Shown here: positions 25,601 through 36,133 of the stretch, piece after piece
Layout of the letters: the number at the start of each line of letters is the position of its first letter
Position numbering within the stretch: the first letter of the stretch is position 1
The notes under the pieces: model-generated
Told to the model about the DNA's origin: nothing
Database searches by the model: none
Seen by the model: only the letters and a program-made list of their open reading frames with translations
DNA from: Edaphochlamys debaryana
Lineage: Eukaryota; Chlorophyta; Chlorophyceae; Chlamydomonadales
DNA length: 64,000 nucleotides
NCBI GenBank assembly: GCA_016858145.1
Contig: JAEHOE010000032.1
Span: 62,001 to 126,000, forward strand
Direction of reading: 5' to 3'
Program-made: the position numbers and the translations under genes

Positions 25601-28600
25601 AGGCGCTGTGGGCGGCCGAGTACGCACCCTTCGCCTCGACCCTAGCACTTGGAGGGGAAGGGGCTCCAGCGGCCCCGCGGCGCCCCTCCGCCTTCACTCG
25701 GGAGCTGCGGCGCCGGCCCTGGCTCCCGGACACATGGGGCGGCGCGGCGGCGCCTGCGGGCGGCCGCCTGGCGGCGCCCGTGCGGCCCCTGCGGGCCCTG
25801 CTGGGCCCGGCGGGGCGGTACGCGGCCGTGTCCCCGGCGGCGGCGGCGGGCGGCGGCGGTGGCGAGAGCCTCGCGGCGGCGCTGGGGCTGCCGACGGCGC
25901 CGTCGGCTGCGCTGGCGCTACGCCAACTCCGGCAGTGGCAGCATGCCGCTGAAGCAGCTTCCACTCGTCTGCTCACAGAAGCCGTGGCCGATGCTTCCTC
26001 GGCAGAGGCCCCACCCCCACCCCCGCCTCAGCCCAGCCTCCGGGATCTGGCGGGGCTCTACGCCTACCTGCTGCAGCAGGCGCAGGCGCAGGCGCAGGCG
26101 CAACCACACGGGGCCTCCGGGCCTGGCCTGGGCCTGGCCTCGACGTCCGCTGCAGAGGGCATACGGAGCGCCTTCGCGGCCGCCCCGCTGGTCGCGGTGC
26201 CCGTGGCCGAAGCGGGCCCGGCTGCGCCGCTGCGGTGGCGGCGGGCGGCGGAGGTGGTATGGTCGCTGGGGCCGCTGGCGGCGCCGCTGGCGGAGGCGGC
26301 GCTGGCGGCGCCGGGGGCCGTTACGGCGGCTTCCGCGCTGCTGCCCGCGCGCCTGTGTGACGCCTACCCCGAGACGCTGAGGTGGGCTGCCGTCAGTAGT
26401 CACTGCGGGTTCCAATTATACTTGCTGTCCCGGGATGACGTGTGGTCCTGTGCGGATGGATGTGCGGGCCGGCTCCTGACGTCAGTGACTTGCCCATTTC
26501 CCTTACCCTGCGCTTCACCCTTACTTATGCTGCGTATACATCCCAAACCTCTGCCTCCCCTCCCCGCTCCTTTGCTACTACGCCACCCACCCACCCAGGC
26601 CGCTCATGTGTGGGCTCCTGGGCGTCCGCGCCCACCCCTCCCCCGCGCAGCTGCTGTCGGCGCTGCGGGCGGCCGCGGGGGCGGGGGAGGCGGGGGCGGC
26701 CACCCTGCTGCTGGGGCTGCTGGGGGGCGCCCTGGAGGCGGGGGCGGGGGCCGAGCGAAACCCTGGCTCCGACCCGCAGTCGACCGAGCCGGGCTCTGCA
26801 GGCGGCGAGGGCGCGGACGGGCAGGCGGCCGGCATGGAGCTGGAGGAGGCGGGCACGGGGGCGGGGGCCGGGAGGGAGGAAGCAGAGGTGGAGGCGGAGG
26901 CGGAAGCAGAGGGTGTGGTGGGGGCGCTGAGGGCGGAGGCGCTGCTGCCAACGGTGGACGGCCGCTGGGTGGCGCCTGTGGGCGGTGGCAGCAGCGGCGG
27001 CCCCCTGCTGCGGCTGGCGGCGGTGCAGGACTGGCTGCTCCCACCACCATCGGCAGGTTCCGGTGAAGCCTGTGAGGGCGGTGAGGGCGGCGAGGGCTGG
27101 GGTTGGCGGCTGCGCGAGCCCGCCGCGGCGCTGCCGGCGCTGCTGGCTGTGGCCCGGGCCGCGGGGCGGGACCTCGACATCATCGGCCCCCCGCTGCCGG
27201 CCCCGAGCAGCGCCAGCGCTGCCGGCGACCTCACCTCCTCCGCAGCCGCCGCCGCCTCGATGCCCGCTCAGCCCGCCGCCCTGGGCCCTACTGCCGCCGC
27301 GGGCCTGTCCCGGCTGCTGTGCGGCCGCCTGGGCCTGCCCCGCCTCTCCACCCTGGTCCAGGTCACCGCAGTGCCGGTCCCGGGGTCCCGGGGGGGCGAG
27401 GGGGCCGAGGCCGGGGTGGCCCTGGCGCCCGCAGCGCCCGGGTCCTCCCTCCCCCAGGGTGCCCAGGGCGGGGCCCTGGGAAGCGCTGCGGCGGCCGCTG
27501 CCCGGGTGCTGTCACGTCTCAACGAGGTGGCGCCGCTGCTGGAGCGGTGGCTGCGGGCGCACGCCGGGGCGGGGGCGGGGGCGGCGGAGGCCAGTGGTGG
27601 GGTGTGGCTGGCGCAGGCGGCCGCAGCGCTGCGGGTGGCCGCGGTGGAGGGCGGCTGGGGCTCGGGCTCGGGCGGTGGCGGGGTGGCCCTGGTGCAACGA
27701 CTGCCGCTGCTTGGGCTGGAGACGGAGGTGGGTGGGCTGGGTTGGGGGTTGGGGGCAGGGGACTCGTGCTTGGCCAACATGCGGGTGCTGAACCGTCTTG
27801 GGCAGGCAAGCGACTTGCGGCGATCGTGCACGGACTCACATTCTCTCACTCTCCCGCCCTTCCGCCCGCAGCCCCACCTGGTGGACGCTGCCCTGCTGCT
27901 GGACCCCGGGGCGGGGGCGGGTGCAGGGGTGGAGGCCCTTGGGGGCGCACCGGGCGCCACCGGGGCCCCGCGGCCGCTGCTCTATGTCACCGTTGCGGCG
28001 ACCCCGGCAGGCGGGGTGGGGGGCGAGGGGGAGCCCCAGGGCGCCCTCAGCGCCGGCGCCTGGCGGGCGGTGTGGGAGGAGCTGTCCAGGTGCGGCAGGG
28101 GCCCGACCCAACTCTGACCAACCTCGCATCAGCCGCCATTCACGAGAATCCCGTGCCCCCACGACCTCACCGCTGCCCCTTCCCCTTCCCATCACCTCTT
28201 TATCCCCACCCAGGCTGCCCTTCTCCGGCCGCCCCCACCCCCCCCTGGCCCGCTTCCTGCTCCTGGCCCACACCCTGCTGGAGGCGGGGCAGCGGGGCGC
28301 AGCGCTGGAGGGCGCACTGGCCGCACTGGCGCCCGGCCTGGCCCCCCCGCAGCACGCACTGCACGGGGCACTGCAGCACGCGCAGCACGCCGCAGGCGGG
28401 GAGGCGGCGCAGGGCGCAGGCGCAGCAGCGCAGGCCGAGGGGCTGCGGTTCGGGGCCGACTGGGAGGCGCCGCCGCCACCGCCGCCGCCGCCAGGGCCCG
28501 GCACCGAGGCTGGAGATGAGGCGGGCTATGAGGGTGGAGGCGAGGCCGGGGAGGACGGCGGCTCCGATGCAGACGGGGAGGGCTTCGAGGCGGATGGGGG

Positions 28601-30385
28601 GTACGGCTCGGGCGGTGGGGAGCGCGGCGGCCCCGGCCGCGGCGAGGCGGAGGGGGGCGGCGCTGGGGCGTCCAAGCGCGGGGGAGGGCCGGATGGAGAG
28701 GAGGCGGGCCACAGTGCAGCCAAGAAGGCCCGGCACGAGGGGGCCGAAGGCGACGACGAGGACGGGGAGGAAGGGACGGAGGAGGGCGAAGGGGACAGCG
28801 GCAGCGAGCGGGGCAGCGAGGCGGAGGGAGCCGAGGGAGGGGACGGGCCCAGGAAGGCCCGGGCGACGACCGACCGGGCCCCGGGCCCGGACGCGGACCC
28901 AGAGGCCCGGGCGGAGTGGCGGCGGCGCGGCGAGGAGCTGGAGGCGGCGGCGCGCTGCGAGGGTGGCCGCGGCGGCGGCGGCCTGGGCCACCTGGCGGCC
29001 CAGTCCGGGACCGAGTGGGGCCCAAGCGCCGAGTACGGCAGCGAGGTGCTGGACCTCAGCCCCGACGCGCACCGGTGGGTGGCGGGGCTTTGGGTTGGGG
29101 TTCTGGCCAAGTGAGCGTGCCCAGGGGCTGAGGCGGCCAGCGGTGACACGGGGCTCTTGCCCGCCACGCACCGTGTGTAGAGACGTGGGAGGGCAGGCCC
29201 TCACCTGCCCTCACCCTCACCTTCCCCATCCCCTGCCCCTACCCCTACCCCTGCCGTCCCCCTCCCCCCTCCAACCTTCCGCCTCAGGCTGCTGGCCGGC
29301 TCCCTGGCCGCCCAGCTGCCGGTGGCCCCCGACGACGCCCCCCGCGCCGCCCGCGAGGCCGTGGGGCGCTGGGGGGAGGCCTACGTGGCGGGGCTGCTTA
29401 AGCAGAAGGCGGAGCCGGGTGGGGCAGGGGGGCAAGGGGCGGGGGAGGGGGGCTGCTGAAGCAGCGGGCGGAGCCGGGTGGGGCGGGGGAGCCGGGTGGG
29501 GCGGAGGGAAGGGCAAGGGGCACGCGTGGGGGTTGCAGCCGGGCGCGGCTCTCAGGAGGGGCCGGGCATGGGGTTGCTGTGGTGGGCTGGTTGGTGTGAG
29601 CCGTGCCTTGCATCCGCGTCAGTGCCCTTTGGGGTTGTACACAACGGCAACCGTATCGCCTGCGCTCCCCCGACGCAGGCGAGGTGGTCGAGTGGATCAA
29701 CGACGCCGAGGAGCAGTGCCTGCCGTACGACCTGCTCGTACGGCGGGAGGAGGACGGGGAGGTTGTGTCGTACGTGGAGGTCAAGGCCACGGCCAGCTGG
29801 GACAAGACCTATTTCGAGGTGCGGAGGGGAGACTAGGCGTGGGGGTGGGAGCGGGGGTGCACATTTTGCTTGCGTATGGAGGGGGTGTGGCCAGGATCCC
29901 TGAGTCTACGTGCCTGTTCCACTGTTTCCTCTCACCCCCGTGCCTCCCTCTCCCCCCCCCGTCCCCCCAGGTGTCCCACCGCGAGTGGCTGTTCGCTCAG
30001 GCCGAGGGCGCGCGCTACCACATCTACCGCATCTTCGGGGCGGGGCCGGGGGCGGCGGCGGCGGCCAGGCAGGCGGGCGAGGAGCCGCAGCAGGTGGGGG
30101 TGGGGGCGCGGGCGAGGGGGCACCGAATGGGGGTGATACTGACCAAGCGGCTGGTCCTTCGCGCCAGCGGGGAGGGACGAGGGAGGCGTCCGTGAGCGCT
30201 CTTGCTGCACGCCCAGCCGGCTGGCGGGCTCACGTGTCCACTTAATCCTCCCTCAAGGTCCCCCCCCTTGTACGCCCCTCCCTACTTCCTACCCCCCCTT
30301 CCCCCCTCAGCCGCGTGTGGTGCGCATTGTCAACCCCTACCTGCAGTGGCGCAGCGCCCGGGTGGGCATATGCATGCAGCTGTGA
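12298..30385 (+). CDS. NOV-like: NO VEIN-like protein: sacsin-type ATPase plus DUF3883, 27 exons, ~3,850 aa
   Basis: Exons: 12298-13065, 13162-13821, 14063-14128, 14386-14583, 14839-15036, 15183-15302, 15450-15906, 16052-16974, 17144-18037, 18221-18378, 18574-18661, 19378-19539, 19722-19790, 20367-20837, 21032-21487, 21648-21722, 22247-22633, 22848-23276, 23424-23823, 24485-26381, 26599-27727, 27872-28089, 28214-29074, 29288-29418, 29679-29818, 29971-30093, 30311-30385. Phases agree throughout (11,553 nt). The start is the first in-frame ATG. Residues 1-476 are Gln/Pro/Gly-rich. Residues 1429-1587 match the sacsin/NO VEIN ATPase (ELAQNADD; GEKGIGFKS). The middle is Ala-rich and poorly conserved, with short NO VEIN-like stretches such as ADWLVPSSRED. 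The end is DUF3883. Plant NO VEIN is nuclear and acts in vein patterning and auxin response; the algal role is unknown. Retention of intron 13066-13161 would also keep frame, and the first exons are the least certain. Confidence 0.88.
18221..19790 (+). other. Exons encoding the sacsin/NO VEIN-type (GHKL-like) ATPase domain
   Basis: Four exons (18221-18378, 18574-18661, 19378-19539, 19722-19790) encode residues about 1429-1587. The N-box is ELAQNADD near residue 1472. It is followed by SNERGFSEKDVRALCDVG and then by the ATP-lid motif GEKGIGFKS (1557-1565) and a SVFALSDRPVIHS stretch, in the order seen in plant NO VEIN and sacsin. The lid carries an extra Gly/Ala/Gln-rich insert of about 25 residues between CDVGASSK and GEKGIGFK. 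The N-box Glu and Asn and the GxGFKS glycines are present, so ATP binding looks intact. Confidence 0.88.
18379..18573 (+). other. Non-canonical GC-AG intron inside the ATPase domain
   Basis: The exon ends ...GACTGCAG and the intron begins GCAAGG rather than GT. The acceptor is CCCCGCAG before CTACCCCCC. Only this GC donor gives the in-frame junction NADDC-S-YPPELAQAG, and AG|GCAAG is the usual consensus for GC-AG introns. The other introns modelled in this gene begin with GT. Confidence 0.75.
19838..20195. repeat. Intronic minisatellite, GGGGACCAGCGGATCCAAACT unit
   Basis: Most of the intron 19791-20366 is tandem copies of a 21-bp unit (GGGGACCAGCGGATC plus CAAACT or CATACT) mixed with shorter 12-14-bp versions. 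The open frames across it on both strands come from the repeat and are not genes. Confidence 0.9.
21838..22190. repeat. Intronic minisatellite, 12-bp GTACTCACCACG unit
   Basis: About 30 near-perfect copies of a 12-bp unit fill most of the intron 21723-22246. They vary between CACGG, CATGG and TACCG endings. Because 12 is a multiple of three, frames on both strands stay open through the array (threonine/tyrosine/valine-rich), which is an artefact. Confidence 0.92.
23974..24212. repeat. Intronic minisatellite, GACGTCTGGG-based unit with G runs
   Basis: Alternating 11-bp and 15-16-bp units built on GACGTCTGGGA and GACGTCTGGGGGGGGA lie inside the intron 23824-24484. The long G runs on the plus strand make four-stranded G structures conceivable. 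Flanking exons splice in frame (phase 1) across the intron. Confidence 0.9.
29288..30385 (+). other. Exons encoding the C-terminal DUF3883 domain
   Basis: Exons 29288-29418, 29679-29818, 29971-30093 and 30311-30385 encode the last ~155 residues. The order is VGRWGEAYVAGLL, LPYDLLV, SYVEVKATASWDKTYFEVS, EWLFAQ and YHIYRIFG, as expected for DUF3883 at the end of NO VEIN proteins. The D (about 3756) followed by E-V-K (about 3772-3774) resembles a PD-(D/E)xK nuclease core. The final exon encodes RVVRIVNPYLQWRSARVGIC and a stop. Confidence 0.87.
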
Positions 30386-30599
30386 GGCGCGAGCTGCGAG
30401 GGGGGGAGGGCTGGCGGGGGCGCGGACAGGAGCCGGCGGAGCGTGCGGTAGATGAGGCGGTTGCACTGATTCGGGGGCCCTGCTGGGCTGACGCGGGGGG
30501 CTGACTGCGTGGGGTGCCGTTCAAGCGGGAGAGATTAGCTCGGGTGACGGGGGGAGGAATGACGGAGGAGACCCCATGCTTCCTTTGGACAGAGATGGA

Positions 30600-30604
30600 T
30601 GTAA
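30600..30604 (+). promoter_or_regulatory. Candidate TGTAA polyadenylation signal of the NO VEIN-like gene
   Basis: TGTAA lies about 215 bp after the stop codon. TGTAA is the usual chlorophyte polyadenylation signal, but a five-base match alone is weak evidence. Confidence 0.4.
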
Positions 30605-30634
30605 GGGGCACGTCTCCACCAGGCTTCACCGTCC

Positions 30635-31100
30635 TCACAGTGCAAGATATCGGCTTGATGAGGCAAGGGCGGCGCGCGGGCGCGACCCCTTCAAGGGTTC
30701 CCCTGAGTTTCTACCGCGTTCGGGAGGCGCTTGGGCGTTTGGGAGGCGCTCAGCACTGGCCTTCAAGAATCCCAGAGTCCAGACTGGACTATCGGCGTGC
30801 CAACTGCACATCCAGGAAGCAGCTGTCGCAACACGTCTGAAGGCCGGGCGCAGGTTGCGGTACGGGGTTCCGGCGTGGGGGGCAGGCGGCAGGGATGCAG
30901 CCGTGCAGCCGTGTACGCCCTTATACGCCGGGCACTCCAATAGTGCGTGTCGCTCACCTTCAACTGCAACACGTGTAACCTTCTGGCAAACGCGCTTAGG
31001 CGGCTCTGTTCCAGGCACAATCTTGTCAGCAGGGGCCAGCAGCCTATCCTGAAGCGCATGTTCCGATTGGAGGGCCACCTCCATCTCCACACGCAAGGAG
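30635..31100 (-). mobile_element. Degenerate LINE-type retrotransposon 3' fragment (possible)
   Basis: On the minus strand a 153-codon frame contains GERHALLECPAYKGVHG at about 30946-30896. The ExHxLLxCPxY pattern is typical of the zinc-binding region just after reverse transcriptase in non-LTR elements. Upstream, in a different frame, is NRNMRFRIGCWPL, reminiscent of the RFR-G segment that normally precedes it. The two pieces are out of frame and no reverse transcriptase core is visible, so this would be a dead 3' scrap. The rest of 30386-31506 shows nothing else I recognise. Confidence 0.35.
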
Positions 31101-31506
31101 TGGCTGTCGGAGTGCGCCTAATGGGAAGAGCGCAGCAAGTGCAAACACAGACGCTAAGGGAAAGGGTACATGCCGGGGGCCGGGGGTTGGCTGTTGGGGG
31201 TCGAGGTAGACGCCACGGGGTATTGGGCTGTGGGATGTTGGCAGGGATGGCGGGCACGGCCCTGCCGTCAAGGTCTTGGTAGCCGGCACGAGCCTCCCAA
31301 GTGTTGCTGATGACAGGTTGCATGCTTGATCCGCTCCTGAGCGCGCACGCGGAGAAACGCGCGAAAGCTTGCGCCAGCTGACCATGACGCCCGACCCTGG
31401 ATTCGTCGCTCTCCGCCCTTGAGCATAGCACTATCTTCGTCAACATCGATGCCTCTTTGCATACACCTAGCGCTTTGGTCAAACTGACCTTGCAAACTTT
31501 CGCGAC

Positions 31507-34053
31507 ATGAAGCCTCGGTCAGCAACGAAGCGACAAGACGAGCTAGACGATCTACGAGACGAGGGATTGAACGACCAAGCTGCGGATACCGAGGAGATGA
31601 GCCCGGCGCAGAGTCGGCAACATGGCAGCGGGAGTCCCAGCACAAGTCGGAGCAGCGGCTTCTCCAGCTCCATCCTGGCGCAGTCGCCCGAGGATGCGCT
31701 ATCCATCATGTTTGACCAGCGAGTAACGCTCCTAACAGCGACGCTGGAGAGCTTGCGCTGCAAATGCGAGCTGCTGCAAGAGCAGGTGGCGGAGTCGGGA
31801 GCCGTCTCCAGTAGCTACGCAGCACGGTAGGGAGCTAGGTACAAGGCGTAGGGTGAAGTCGCACCTGGGCTGGCGAGGTACAGGGCACTGGACAGCTCTG
31901 GGGACCCCGAAACTCTCAGGGACTCTGCACGGGGTCCCTACAAAGGCCCTGCCTCGCCGTTTGCGGCGCACGGCTGCTGTCTCCCGCTCTTCCCCAACGC
32001 CTTCCTCTCCGACTCCGCCTCCCTCTCCCGCTGCGACAGCCTGGCCCGCAGCGAGGAGGCGCTGCGGCGCTCGCGGCTGGAGTCGGAGCTGGCCAAGGAG
32101 CGGGAGCGGCAGCTGCAGCAGGACGTGCGTGGGGTGAATCCGAGAGGGATGGCGCGCAGACGGCGGCCGCAGCTAGGCCTGGGGACACGGAGTGCAGGTC
32201 CGGGCCTGACGGTTGGGGTGTGCGGCCCCGTGCGGCACACGCCGGGAGAGCACGAGATGCTCGGGGGGGCATGGAGGGCACGCCCGGGTTTGAGGATGCT
32301 GGATGTGTGGCTCGGCGGCCCCGCAGGTCAGCCGGCTGGAGGCGCTGCTGGAGGCGGGCAAGCTGCAGGTGGGACGGGAGGGCTGGGGACATGGAAGGGT
32401 TTGTTGGGGTAGGTTAGGTGAAAGTGGGGCTTGCCAGGGCTGCGGATGTGTGGAAGGCGCAGCGGCCGTATGGGAGGGAACCCTGGGCGGTGCGCATAGC
32501 CGGGGTCCGGCCGCAGGCGGTCCCAGGGGGCTGGGGCCCAGGCACGCCCTGTGCTTTCCGCCGAGGGACGGGCGAAGGGTGGAGCGGCCTGGGGGCACTG
32601 GAGGACCCAAAGGCGCCTTGAGGGGCCCCAATCTCTTTGAGGTCAGGGAGCTACCGGTACACATCGCAGAACCCCGGGACGAGAATGCATGTGGCCGATA
32701 CCACCCCTCCGCCCCTTCCTCCTCCGCCCCCCAGGCCTCCTTCTCCGATGCCCGGCACCAGGCGGCGCTGGCGGAGGAGCGGGCGCGCAGCGAGCGGCTG
32801 AGGCAGATGCGGGACGACGCACTGCTGCAGGTGAGGGGGGGAGGGAGGGGGGGGAAGGGGGGCAGAAGGAGGGGGAGGAGAGAGAGGAGGGAGAGCGCAG
32901 GGTCCTTCAGGCGGCGCGTCTAACTGGACCGGGTGAGGTGTAGCCGCCAAGCGCTCCGCCAGGGGGCAAGCACGAAGGCAGGAGCCGACCTGAGCTATGA
33001 TGAGCTATGTCTCCGCTATGATGGGGGCCATGGGGGCCGGCACCTAACTTTGGCCCTCCGTCTCGCCGCACTCCCCCCGTCCTCTTGGTGCTCCCCAGCG
33101 GGACAACGCGCTGGGGGAGCTGTCGGGCTGCTACGCCGACCTGGACACACTGCAGGTGCGTGGGCGCATCTTGGGGCGGTGAAGGAGGGGGACACAGGAA
33201 GCGCGTGGGGGTTCATGCGCATGGCGCTTGGAGCACTCCCTGCGGGCCTAGCAGCCCCCCACCTCCCCAATTCCCTGCCGCCCTCCCACTCCGTTCCACT
33301 CCGCCTACCCCCCACCCCACCCCCTCCACCCCCCCTCACCCCGCAGGCCACGCTGGCCGACTCTGCGCTCTACGTGCGCTACCTCCGCAAGCGCCTGCTG
33401 GAGCTGGAGCTGGCGGCGGCGCGGCAGCAGCAGCGGGCGGGGGGCAAGGAGGCGGAGCGTGAGGCCGAGGAGGGCGAGGAGGGCGCAGGGGTTGGGCGCG
33501 GGGAGACGGGCAGGAGCGGCAAGGGCGGCCAGGGAGCACGCAACTTGAGGGCTTCGTCGCTCAGTCGAGCCGCCCGTGAGCTACTCAAACCCTACCTGCC
33601 CGCTTTGTCCTAAGCCTGCCCTTCCCCGCCCCTTCTTCCTGCCACTCTCCTGCCCCCAGGCGGCTCCTCTGGGTCTGCGGGGGCGGAGGCCGCCTTCAGC
33701 CTTGGCTCCATCCGGGCCGCCATCACGGCGGCGGTGGCGGAGGCGGCGGCGTGCGGCGAGGAGGAGCGCAAGAAGCGAGTGCGGGCGCTGCAGCTGCGCT
33801 GGCACCCGGGTGAGGACTGCAGCGGGGGTATCCGTTCCCGGGACCATGGAGTATGTTGGTAGCCGACTCCACGGATCGCTGCTTGGCTTCCTTTTGAATG
33901 GGCTGACTACTCTCTGCCTTTTGATTGCCGTCCTCTCCCCCCCCAGACAAGAACCCGGTGCTGACCGAGTTCGCCACCGAGGTGACCAAGATCATCAACG
34001 AGGCAGTGGCGGCCATGGAGGCGGGGGTGGGGGTGGGGGTAAGAGGGGGGTGA
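31507..34053 (+). CDS. Coiled-coil protein with C-terminal J-domain-like segment, 8 exons, 361 aa
   Basis: Exons: 31507-31826, 32040-32124, 32327-32368, 32735-32830, 33099-33155, 33347-33575, 33660-33809, 33947-34053; all phases agree (1,086 nt). The start is ATG in an AT-richer context; the second exon could begin 12 bp later without changing frame. Residues 1-65 are polar and low complexity. From about 68 to 225 Glu/Arg/Leu-rich helices (for example SRLESELAKERERQLQQ) predict coiled coil. A charged Gly/Glu linker follows. The last 60 residues are a helix, then RALQLRWHPDKNP and a helix ending TKIINEAVAAMEAG. The HPD (325-327) and INEA motifs match helix II/III of J domains, but helix I and the length before HPD are not standard, so HSP70 activation is uncertain. 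Partner and location are unknown. Confidence 0.75.
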
Positions 34054-35017
34054 GGCAGGAGGGGGCAGGGGTTGGGTGTGCGGGAGGCAGGAAGCGGTGT
34101 GAGCGGGGTGTGGACGAGGAGGGTCGGGCGGAGTGTGAGGAGCAGAGCTGGAGGTCGGGAGGGACATGACGTAGCGGCAGAGAGTGGCTTCAGGCGGCAT
34201 GACAGGCAGGAGCGTACAAGAGCACCAAACGGCGCTCGACACGGACGGAGCAAGCAAGGACGAGGGCCAGGTGCTGGGCGAGCCGTGCTAGACGAAGGCA
34301 GGGTTAGAGGCAAGGTGCTCAGGAGGTCGGGATCGACTGGGACTCCGGGAGCAGGGGACCTTGCAAGTGAGAAGGTATGGTGGTGACTGATGAATGGCCC
34401 CTGAGGTCACAAACGATGTCCTGAGTTTAGCCTCTTAGCCGAGGCTGGTCAGGGCAACCGTCAGCCGCCGTGCGGAGTTCTCTATGGAGGCTAATCAGTG
34501 CGGACTGAGACGCCTCTGAGTGGCCAAGCATGCAGGCGTATGTGCTGCTTCCACCAGCCACCTACTTGCTGGAGTTGCTGCTGGTCAGGGGGCGGGGGCA
34601 GGGTGCACGCGGCCGGGGAGCTGAGGGTCACGAGCTGAGGGCTGGCTGCTTGGGCCAGCGGCCAGGGGCGGGCTGTCTGATCCTGGTCTTATTGCCCTGC
34701 TGTTGCCCTTACAGCACACATGTCTAACCACTGCGCGCTTCCGCGTATTACCTCAGCTCCCGCCTTGGGCCTGTGCCTCGGTGCCCAGCTGAGTTCGTAA
34801 ATAAAGCATTGACGATTACCGTCATAGACACGGGGGGCAAGGGGACCGCCCTCAAAGGCACTCTCGACAGTCGACACCCAGGCCCTGATTGCACCAGACT
34901 TTACGAGCAAGCCCCCATACTCCATCCCCACACACACACCTCTACGCTCCGTGCCGGCCAGCCCTTGAGTCGGGCCCCGCTCCCAGCAGTCATCTCAGAT
35001 GACGCGCACCGGTACCC
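34054..35017. other. Intergenic region with no recognised gene
   Basis: Short frames occur on both strands but none has a splice-consistent neighbour or recognisable motif. TTCGTAAATAAAGC near 34794 is the only polyadenylation-like string, and it sits about 740 bp after the upstream stop. Confidence 0.5.
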
Positions 35018-35928
35018 TAGCGGCGGACTACACCCCAACTCAGCAGCATGCGCTGAGCTGCCTCCATCGTCGCCTGGTGTGTCCTTGCCTCCGCCTGCCC
35101 TGCCGCCTGCTAGCTCCGACTGCCTCTCGAACCCTACCCGTTCCCCGAGCCCTTGCTGTCGCCGGCCAGCTCCGCCTCGCTCCCCTCCTCCGCCTCGTCG
35201 TCGACCCGCTACGCAAAACTGCGAGGCCTCGCACCTACGTGCCGTGGGAACACGACGAGCAAGACATCAGTAAGGTCAGTTCGATGGCCGAGGGCACCAA
35301 GGACACGGCGCAGTCATGTAGGTCACGCAGGTCTGATTGAAGGACCCACCCCTGCCTCACCAGCCGTCCTCGCTCGGCCGTGCTGGCAGACGCCTCCTCG
35401 CTGGGGGTCTCAGACACCCTGGATGCGGCGGCGCCGCCGGCCGCAGTTGGCCCCCAAAACTTCAGCACCCTCATCCTCGTCGTCGCTCCGCCGCGGCTGC
35501 TCCTCGTAGCAGGGTCGCTGCTGCCCCGCCTGCGCCGCTTGCGATGGCCCCGCCAGAGCCCCATGCGGCTGCCCTGCGAGGGCCGCTACCGACGGTCCCG
35601 CCTGCGCCCCATGCGGCCGCCCCGCCGCCTGCGCCCCGTACAGAGCCTCGGCCCTGGTGACGGCAGCGTCTATCTCGTCGTACGTTAAGTCCTCTGACTC
35701 CTGGGGCTGCGCAACCCTGCTGTGGGCTGCGATGATGGCGTCGATGTCGACGTCTTCGAACGGGTCCGCCTCCTGCAAGGACGACAAGAGGTCGTATGAG
35801 CTTCACTTGGCAGAGTTTTGCACCCAAGCGCTTCGCCGCTTCATAAGCAAATCGGGATGCATCCGTACCTGTGAGTCAATGGGGGGAAAGGGGGCTGCCT
35901 GCAAGCCGTAGGCGGTGGCGGGGATGGC
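35018..35928 (-). CDS. Uncertain minus-strand gene encoding an acidic, low-complexity protein
   Basis: Two well-formed adjoining exons are visible. 35928-35869 encodes AIPATAYGLQAAPFPPIDSQ. After a 96-bp GT-AG intron, the exon starting at 35772 encodes EADPFEDVDIDAIIAAHS, QESEDLTYDEIDAAVTRAEA and repeated AGPS/HGAL stretches, running to a stop at 35410. Further minus-strand pieces may be later exons: SETPSEEASASTAERGRL (about 35420-35360), VDDEAEEGSEAELAGDSKG (about 35205-35140) and EARTHQATMEAAQRMLL (about 35100-35030). Joining them needs a frame change near 35470 that I cannot explain by splicing. No start exon is secure. These could instead be downstream exons of the ankyrin gene at 36-38 kb, since both junctions are phase 0. 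No function is suggested. Confidence 0.35.
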
Positions 35929-36133
35929 CTGGGGCGGAAGGGGCCAAGCGAGGCAGGGGGAATGGGGTGTCAGGACACGCTGATCGCCCAACAGGCGGTG
36001 ACGCACATGTGCCGAAAGTGTGGATCAGCTCAATCCGCCCCTTCTACGCCCGCCCGGACCTAAGTACACACGGCAAGGAGGGCATGAGGCGACACGGAAG
36101 GAAAAAGTGGGCAACGGCTAAACCCCAACCCTC

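Noticed and set aside
15000..30000. Bacterial-style operon reading of the many long frames
   Set aside because: Real coding pieces join only through GT-AG introns with matched phases; no ribosome-binding-site pattern or compact same-strand operon exists.
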